The notes beneath the pieces were generated by a model. It saw only the letters and a list, made by a program, of their open reading frames with translations. It did not search any database and was not told the origin of the DNA. DNA of 20,209 bases. Source: Clostridiales bacterium UBA1774 (GTDB lineage Bacteria; Bacillota; Clostridia; Oscillospirales; Oscillospiraceae). The stretch is from contig DCGQ01000023.1 of NCBI GenBank assembly GCA_002314635.1, positions 20,429 through 40,637 on the forward strand. Direction: 5' to 3'. This document shows positions 16,285 through 20,209 of this stretch, one piece after another. Positions within the stretch are counted from its first letter, which is position 1, and the number at the start of each line of letters is the position of its first letter. Made by a program: the position numbers and the translations under genes.

Positions 16285-17783
16285 TTCCTTTTCTTCATAT
16301 CGGCGTCCGCCCGTTCCTCGCCCACCTCGGAGCGAAGGCGGAGATAGCGCTCGTCATATTGCGCCGCGTTCACGGCCTCCCGCAGCAGATCGTCCAGCGT
16401 GTTCAGACCGTTCTCCACCTCCATGAACAGGGAACGGAGCCTTTCCTGCTTGTCCAGAACCAGCGTCTGCCGCAGCTGTGCGTTTTCGGTTTCATCACCT
16501 TCACCCAGTCGGATCAGCAGCTTTTCAAGGGGATTTCGATCCGTTTCGTACCACTGACGGAGCATTTCCGTTTTATCCGCGCAGCTTCGTACCTGCTCCG
16601 AAAAACGGACCGCTGTCTCATACAGCCGGTCAAGCTCCTCATTTTTCTCGTTCACATTGCCCTGCAGACGCTGCATCAGCTCCAGCAGCGCGGGCCAAAG
16701 CTCCCGAATCCGCGCGTCGATCTGCTTCCCGTCGGCGGCGATCCGCGCCTTCAATGCTTCGTCCTGTTCCTGCAGGACGCGGTACTGCTCGGTGAGCCGC
16801 TCCGCCGTTGGCTCCTGCTCCGCGATCTGCTCCCGGAGCCGCTGCTGCTGCTCCTCGGAGCATTCCTCCTCGGCGTGAAGAATGCGCTCCAGCCGCTGTG
16901 ACAGCTTACCGTATTCCTCCTCCAGCCTGCGAAGTTCCTCCGGCTGGGCTTTGATCTCCTGCTCGACCTCGTCGATCTGCTCCTGCTGTGCATCGCATTG
17001 GCTCTGTTGGAAATCCCGATCTCCCTGCAGCTCCTGCAGAGTTTCGTTGTCCTTGTTGTACTGTGCCGTCAGCGCGTCGATTTCCGTCTGAAGTTCTTTC
17101 AGCACGGCAGGGCTGCACTGCTCCGCTTCCTCCGTAACCCGCTGCAGGGTCTTTCTGAGTTCTGCGGCAAGATTTCCGTTTTTCGAAATCTGATCATTGT
17201 AACGCTGAATCTGCCTGTTCAGGCGGGCCAGTTCGTTTTTCAGCTCGCTGTCGTTCTGTTTCAGGGACTCGACCTTTTCCTTGAGTTCGGCTTCCTTCTC
17301 TCTGGCTTCCGCCAGCTTGGTTTCCGCCGCTTCCAGCTCGGTACGAAGGCTTTCTGCGGAACCCTGAGAGGCAAGCAGCGCATCCCGGGCCTGTGTCAGC
17401 CGTTCCAGCTCCGCCTGCAGCGCGGCGTTTTCGCCCCGCAGCGCCTGTACCCGGTTCTGCAAATCCTCCTGCTGCGCCTGCGAATAGGGCGGCTCCGGCG
17501 TGATAACCCGAAGCGTACTGCCGACAATGGCCAGAGCCTGCACGGCAGGATAGACCGTGTCTCCATAGGTCATGTCCGGAGCAGCGTCCAATCCGGCCAT
17601 CCAAGGTGTGTTGGACGGCGTTCCGTTTCTGCCGATCTCCAGAATGGTGCCGTTCAGGATAAACCGCACACCTGCGCCCAGCATCCGCTTGAGCGGCTTT
17701 TCCGTGACGATATCGATGGCTTTTGTATTCGTACTGAGAGAGAACTTTATGCTTTCTTCTGTAAGCGGAATGATCGTAATCAT
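16281..17783 (-). CDS. Long coiled-coil protein with N-terminal globular domain
   Basis: A 500-residue protein of unrecognised family. The start is well supported by AGGAGG shortly before the ATG, 14 bp after the GrpE-like gene. Residues 1 to ~97 form a small, probably beta-rich domain (ITIIPLTEESIKFSLS...VRFILNGTILEIG...LRVITPE). A nearly unbroken coiled coil runs from ~101 to ~395, rich in Glu, Gln, Leu and Arg. A shorter helical end (about 400–500) finishes in a basic DMKKRK. There is no membrane helix or signal peptide. It resembles structural or tethering coiled-coil proteins only in general form. Its place between a chaperone pair and a radical-SAM enzyme suggests a scaffold or client in the same complex, which is inference. 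Confidence 0.87.
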   Translation of the reverse strand: MITIIPLTEESIKFSLSTNTKAIDIVTEKPLKRMLGAGVRFILNGTILEIGRNGTPSNTPWMAGLDAAPDMTYGDTVYPAVQALAIVGSTLRVITPEPPYSQAQQEDLQNRVQALRGENAALQAELERLTQARDALLASQGSAESLRTELEAAETKLAEAREKEAELKEKVESLKQNDSELKNELARLNRQIQRYNDQISKNGNLAAELRKTLQRVTEEAEQCSPAVLKELQTEIDALTAQYNKDNETLQELQGDRDFQQSQCDAQQEQIDEVEQEIKAQPEELRRLEEEYGKLSQRLERILHAEEECSEEQQQRLREQIAEQEPTAERLTEQYRVLQEQDEALKARIAADGKQIDARIRELWPALLELMQRLQGNVNEKNEELDRLYETAVRFSEQVRSCADKTEMLRQWYETDRNPLEKLLIRLGEGDETENAQLRQTLVLDKQERLRSLFMEVENGLNTLDDLLREAVNAAQYDERYLRLRSEVGEERADADMKKRK

Positions 17784-17797
17784 GATTATCCTCCTCG

Positions 17798-18979
17798 TCA
17801 GACCGGCTGGTCGGGGTTCACGACCACGCCCGCACGGCAGAGAACAAGGTCACCCACCTTCAAACCGGGACAGGTGCAGCGTTCGACCGTTCCGGTCAGC
17901 GTGCCGTCATCCTCCAGATTCTCTGCGGCGTGTTCATTCACATCGTATTCACTGTGATCGGCGGGACGGATCAGGGTCAACCCCATCACCTCCATGCTCC
18001 GTTCCAACGCAGCTACCCGGTGAATCAGCTGCCCCTGCAGCTTCCGCAGCTCCGCCTGTACGGTGTTCCGCGATTCCTCATCCTCAATGGCGGATCCCAG
18101 ATTATCGATCCGTCTGTCCAGCGCGGTGGTGACAAAGCGGCAGAAGCCCTGATAAAAACTGCAAAGCGGGCTGTAATTCGTGTCATACAGACCGGTACGG
18201 AAGCTGTACAGCGCGGACTGCAGCTGATCCCGATAGGCATTCATTTCTTCGCGCAGTTTGTTTTCCAGATCATGCGCGACAGCTTCCACCTCCGCCATGG
18301 TGGCCGCATCCGCTGCGGGGGAAATGGGAGGGAGGGAGTCCCGGATATCATCGGCGGCGGCAAGCACGGTGAATCTGCGCTTCTGCTCCGCCTCCTCCTG
18401 TGCGGCCTGACGGATATTGTCCGCATTCATCCGCGCTTCGGAAAGAATTTCGTCCGCTTCTTTGTATTTTTCGTTGTTCAGTGCTTTGATCTCGGCGTTT
18501 AACGCTGCCCGCTGTTCCCGAAGCACCTCAATGTCGGCGTTCAGCGATTTCTGCTGATCACGCAGCTCTTTGATCTCGGCATTCAGTACTTCTTGCCGGT
18601 TCCTCATCTGCTTGATGTGTTCCTCCGGCTGCTGTTCCAGCTGCACTTTGGGCTCATCCGGATGACGGAAGAAGCACAGCAGATAAGGCCTGAGCTTCTC
18701 AACTCTGCACTGGGTATCCTCAAAGATTTTTGTGACCTGAAGGGAAGGGTGAAACAGACGATTATAAGCACTCAGGATCGCTTCCAGTTCCGGCTCGTCT
18801 ATGGTTAAATCACGCAGCAGCAGATGTGCGATCAGGCTGCAGTAGCCAACGCTCTGATATTCCCATGCAAGGTGTTCCGAAAGGACGCTGATGTATTCCT
18901 GACGCTGGCCAGGGATAATAAAACGCCTGCCGTTTCTTTTCATATACAGGGAATAGGATGTTTCACCTACATTATTCAT
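17798..18979 (-). CDS. GrpE-like nucleotide exchange factor with extra N-terminal domain and coiled coil
   Basis: A 393-residue protein. ATG at 18979 is preferred over the in-frame TTG at 18988, because AGGAGG (18994–18989) directly abuts the TTG but lies 9 nt from the ATG. Residues 1 to ~105 form an unrecognised domain. A coiled coil (about 110–200) contains three 14-residue repeats. The C-terminal ~140 residues match the GrpE plan: a helix (SFYQGFCRFVTTALDRRI), then a beta domain reading MGLTLIRPADHSEYDVNEH, a DDGTLTGTVER strand and VGDLVLCRAGVVV. This parallels GrpE's 'GxxxI...G..FDPxxHEAV...GTVxxxxxxGYxxGDRVLRPAxVxV'. GrpE proteins release ADP from Hsp70. The gene starts 5 bp after the Hsp70 stop, which supports a dedicated pair. 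It is about twice the usual GrpE length and is not the housekeeping grpE, as dnaJ/hrcA are not visible. Confidence 0.82.
   Translation of the reverse strand: MNNVGETSYSLYMKRNGRRFIIPGQRQEYISVLSEHLAWEYQSVGYCSLIAHLLLRDLTIDEPELEAILSAYNRLFHPSLQVTKIFEDTQCRVEKLRPYLLCFFRHPDEPKVQLEQQPEEHIKQMRNRQEVLNAEIKELRDQQKSLNADIEVLREQRAALNAEIKALNNEKYKEADEILSEARMNADNIRQAAQEEAEQKRRFTVLAAADDIRDSLPPISPAADAATMAEVEAVAHDLENKLREEMNAYRDQLQSALYSFRTGLYDTNYSPLCSFYQGFCRFVTTALDRRIDNLGSAIEDEESRNTVQAELRKLQGQLIHRVAALERSMEVMGLTLIRPADHSEYDVNEHAAENLEDDGTLTGTVERCTCPGLKVGDLVLCRAGVVVNPDQPV
18461..18586 (-). repeat. Three tandem 14-residue coiled-coil repeats in the GrpE-like protein
   Basis: Residues 132–173 (ATG-start numbering) read LNAEIKELRDQQKS, LNADIEVLREQRAA and LNAEIKALNNEKYK. 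These are three in-register repeats of two heptads each. They probably arose by internal duplication and make a regular parallel coiled coil. Confidence 0.75.
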
Positions 18980-18984
18980 GAATA

Positions 18985-20209
18985 TCAACCTCCTACAAAC
19001 TGGGAATAGTCAGCCTGAACGGTGACGGTTGGGAATACCCCTTGGGGATCACGGGCGATAAAGTGGACATTGTTGGTTTCATCGATCGTCACAGCGACCT
19101 CGTAATTGACGATCTGCGGCGTGGAAATATGAAAATCAACGGTCAGGGTGGCAACGGTCCGAAAATCCGCTTCGTTGTAGATGTCGGGGGTGTCCGTCTT
19201 GGCTTCCCGCAGAAGGATGGTTTGCCTGATACAGGGATTGTGGGGGTGGAAGGATTTGAAAACCGGATCCGTGATGGGCAGCGCCGTGTTCCGCGGCACC
19301 AGTTCATACACAAATCGGCGTTCCGAACCAGACGGATTACGAACATTACCCAGTCCCAGCATTCTGCCGGTACGCAGAATGGGGACTGCAACGGGTGTGT
19401 TTCTGGGGTCTTCCACGGCCTGCTGATTCTCTGCGGCGGTCTGCACCACGGTGCCGAAGCGGGCAGCGCCGAAGGCAATGGCCTGCTGGGGATTGTGGGT
19501 GATGATGTTATCCTTGCCGATCTGGGGGAAAGCCATTTCCAGTGCCTGACGGATGGCCGGCATCTGACTCTGCCCGCCGGTGAGGATGATCATATCCGGC
19601 TTGGTTTCGCAGCGATTATACAGGGCCTGCGACACGGATATGGTTTCCTCGATCAGCTCCTTTACGGCAGCTGCCAGTTCATTTCGTGTGATCTCAACCG
19701 TATCGCCTTCCTCATTCTGATACCACACGGAGGATTCGTTGGAAAGCAGCACCTTCAGATCCTCCGCCTCCCGGCGCAGTGTTTCCTTGGCAAAATCCGT
19801 GGGTGCGATATCACCGCCCAGCTCCTGCACCTTGGTGCGGATCAGATTCATCATGCGCTCCGTAAATTCATTGCCTGCCCGGGGGCTGCCGCTCTGATCC
19901 TTCACCTCATAGCTTTCCATGACTCCGTGTCGGTTCTGATGGGCGGTTACGATGGTGGCGTCAAAGGTACCGCCGCCCAGATCGTATACCATCACCTTAT
20001 AATCTCTTCTTCCTCTGCTGGCCGGCAGGGTACCCAGATAGGACAGAGCCGCTGCCGCCGGTTCCTGGATCATGCCCACGACCTTCACATTCCTGCCGTC
20101 TGCCAGAACGGCCTGCTCCGCCAGCTGACGAAGATGCTCTTTCTGCGCCAGCGAAAAGACCACCGGGAAGGCAAGAGAGATCTCATTGGAGTCCTGCAAA
20201 TAAAAGTCA
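18985..20209 (-). CDS. Hsp70/DnaK-family chaperone without C-terminal lid (5' end outside window)
   Basis: About 407 residues are visible; the frame is open to the right edge, so the TTG at 20199 is not the start and roughly the first 140 residues are missing. Numbered from that TTG, the second phosphate motif DLGGGTFD is at 73–80, the adenosine motif TGGQSQMPAI at 207–216, and the connecting AIAFGAARFG at 240–249. A QEPAAAALSY segment (45–54) matches the Hsp70 NEPTAAALAY. After the ATPase domain comes only a ~140-residue beta substrate-binding domain ending at FVGG. The helical lid and EEVD-like tail of DnaK are absent. It is therefore a specialised Hsp70 rather than the housekeeping DnaK. 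Its stop lies 5 bp before the GrpE-like start, and the operon promoter must lie beyond the window. Confidence 0.92.
   Translation of the reverse strand, partial: DFYLQDSNEISLAFPVVFSLAQKEHLRQLAEQAVLADGRNVKVVGMIQEPAAAALSYLGTLPASRGRRDYKVMVYDLGGGTFDATIVTAHQNRHGVMESYEVKDQSGSPRAGNEFTERMMNLIRTKVQELGGDIAPTDFAKETLRREAEDLKVLLSNESSVWYQNEEGDTVEITRNELAAAVKELIEETISVSQALYNRCETKPDMIILTGGQSQMPAIRQALEMAFPQIGKDNIITHNPQQAIAFGAARFGTVVQTAAENQQAVEDPRNTPVAVPILRTGRMLGLGNVRNPSGSERRFVYELVPRNTALPITDPVFKSFHPHNPCIRQTILLREAKTDTPDIYNEADFRTVATLTVDFHISTPQIVNYEVAVTIDETNNVHFIARDPQGVFPTVTVQADYSQFVGG
18989..18994 (-). promoter_or_regulatory. Ribosome binding site deciding the GrpE-like start
   Basis: AGGAGG on the - strand, overlapping the end of the Hsp70 gene. 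It is 9 nt before the ATG at 18979 and 0 nt from the alternative TTG at 18988, which rules out the TTG. Confidence 0.8.

Noticed and set aside
9700..18680. HPD tripeptides in the giant ATPase (near residues 307 and 1442) and in the GrpE-like protein (near residue 107), as a hint of a J-domain partner for the Hsp70
   Set aside because: None has the surrounding helix II/III pattern of a J-domain (basic helix before, KFKxIxxAY-like helix after). The contexts are AAA lid or helical segments, so no J-protein is claimed in the window.
17798..18988. TTG at 18988 as the start of the GrpE-like gene
   Set aside because: The AGGAGG would directly abut it. The ATG at 18979 has proper spacing.
1..20209. 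CRISPR arrays, insertion sequences, integrases, tRNA or rRNA genes
   Set aside because: No regular spaced repeats, transposase or integrase motifs, or RNA-gene sequences were seen on either strand.

Overview
The window is about 20 kb of bacterial chromosome, GC-rich by eye, with tightly packed genes, strong AGGAGG-type ribosome binding sites and sigma-A-like promoters. A MoxR–DUF58–transglutaminase operon and a DUF6273 protein are present. Together these suggest a low-redundancy Clostridia genome, probably Oscillospiraceae/Ruminococcaceae (Faecalibacterium/Subdoligranulum-like). That placement is inference; no rRNA, tRNA or other taxonomic marker is present.

Left part (1–6376, + strand). The window opens inside a moxR-type AAA+ ATPase gene. 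It is followed by a membrane-anchored DUF58 protein (4-bp ATGA overlap) and a multi-pass membrane transglutaminase-like protein, a well-known three-gene arrangement. After a promoter with a perfect TATAAT comes an unusual 795-residue protein. It joins an N-terminal NAD(P)-binding Rossmann domain (YwnB/COG2910-like) to a GH63/MGH1-like (alpha/alpha)6-barrel glycoside hydrolase.

Middle part (6377–8899). An AT-rich 378-bp gap containing hairpins lies between convergent 3' ends. Next are a leftward 452-residue protein of unknown family and a rightward DUF6273 protein. These two genes diverge from a roughly 150-bp region in which two promoter-like sequences face each other across an AT-rich inverted repeat. 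A rho-independent terminator separates the DUF6273 gene from the next, convergent operon.

Right part (8900–20209, - strand). This is a compact six-gene operon entering from beyond the right edge. In transcription order it encodes: an Hsp70 whose visible part ends without the helical lid; a GrpE-like protein with an added N-terminal domain and coiled coil; a 500-residue coiled-coil protein; a small radical-SAM activase-like enzyme; a 541-residue coiled-coil protein with a Pro/Gln-rich tail; and a 1709-residue protein. That last protein carries several CbbX/SpoVK-type AAA+ modules, three with intact Walker motifs and at least one degenerate, and ends in a trypsin/HtrA-like serine protease with a complete His-Asp-Ser triad. 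Gene spacing (4-bp overlaps or gaps of 5–39 bp) says they act together. The likely theme is a dedicated chaperone pair, a multi-motor ATPase with a fused protease, coiled-coil scaffolds and a radical-SAM modifying enzyme. I know of no named system with this composition, and it is the main candidate for an undescribed system here.
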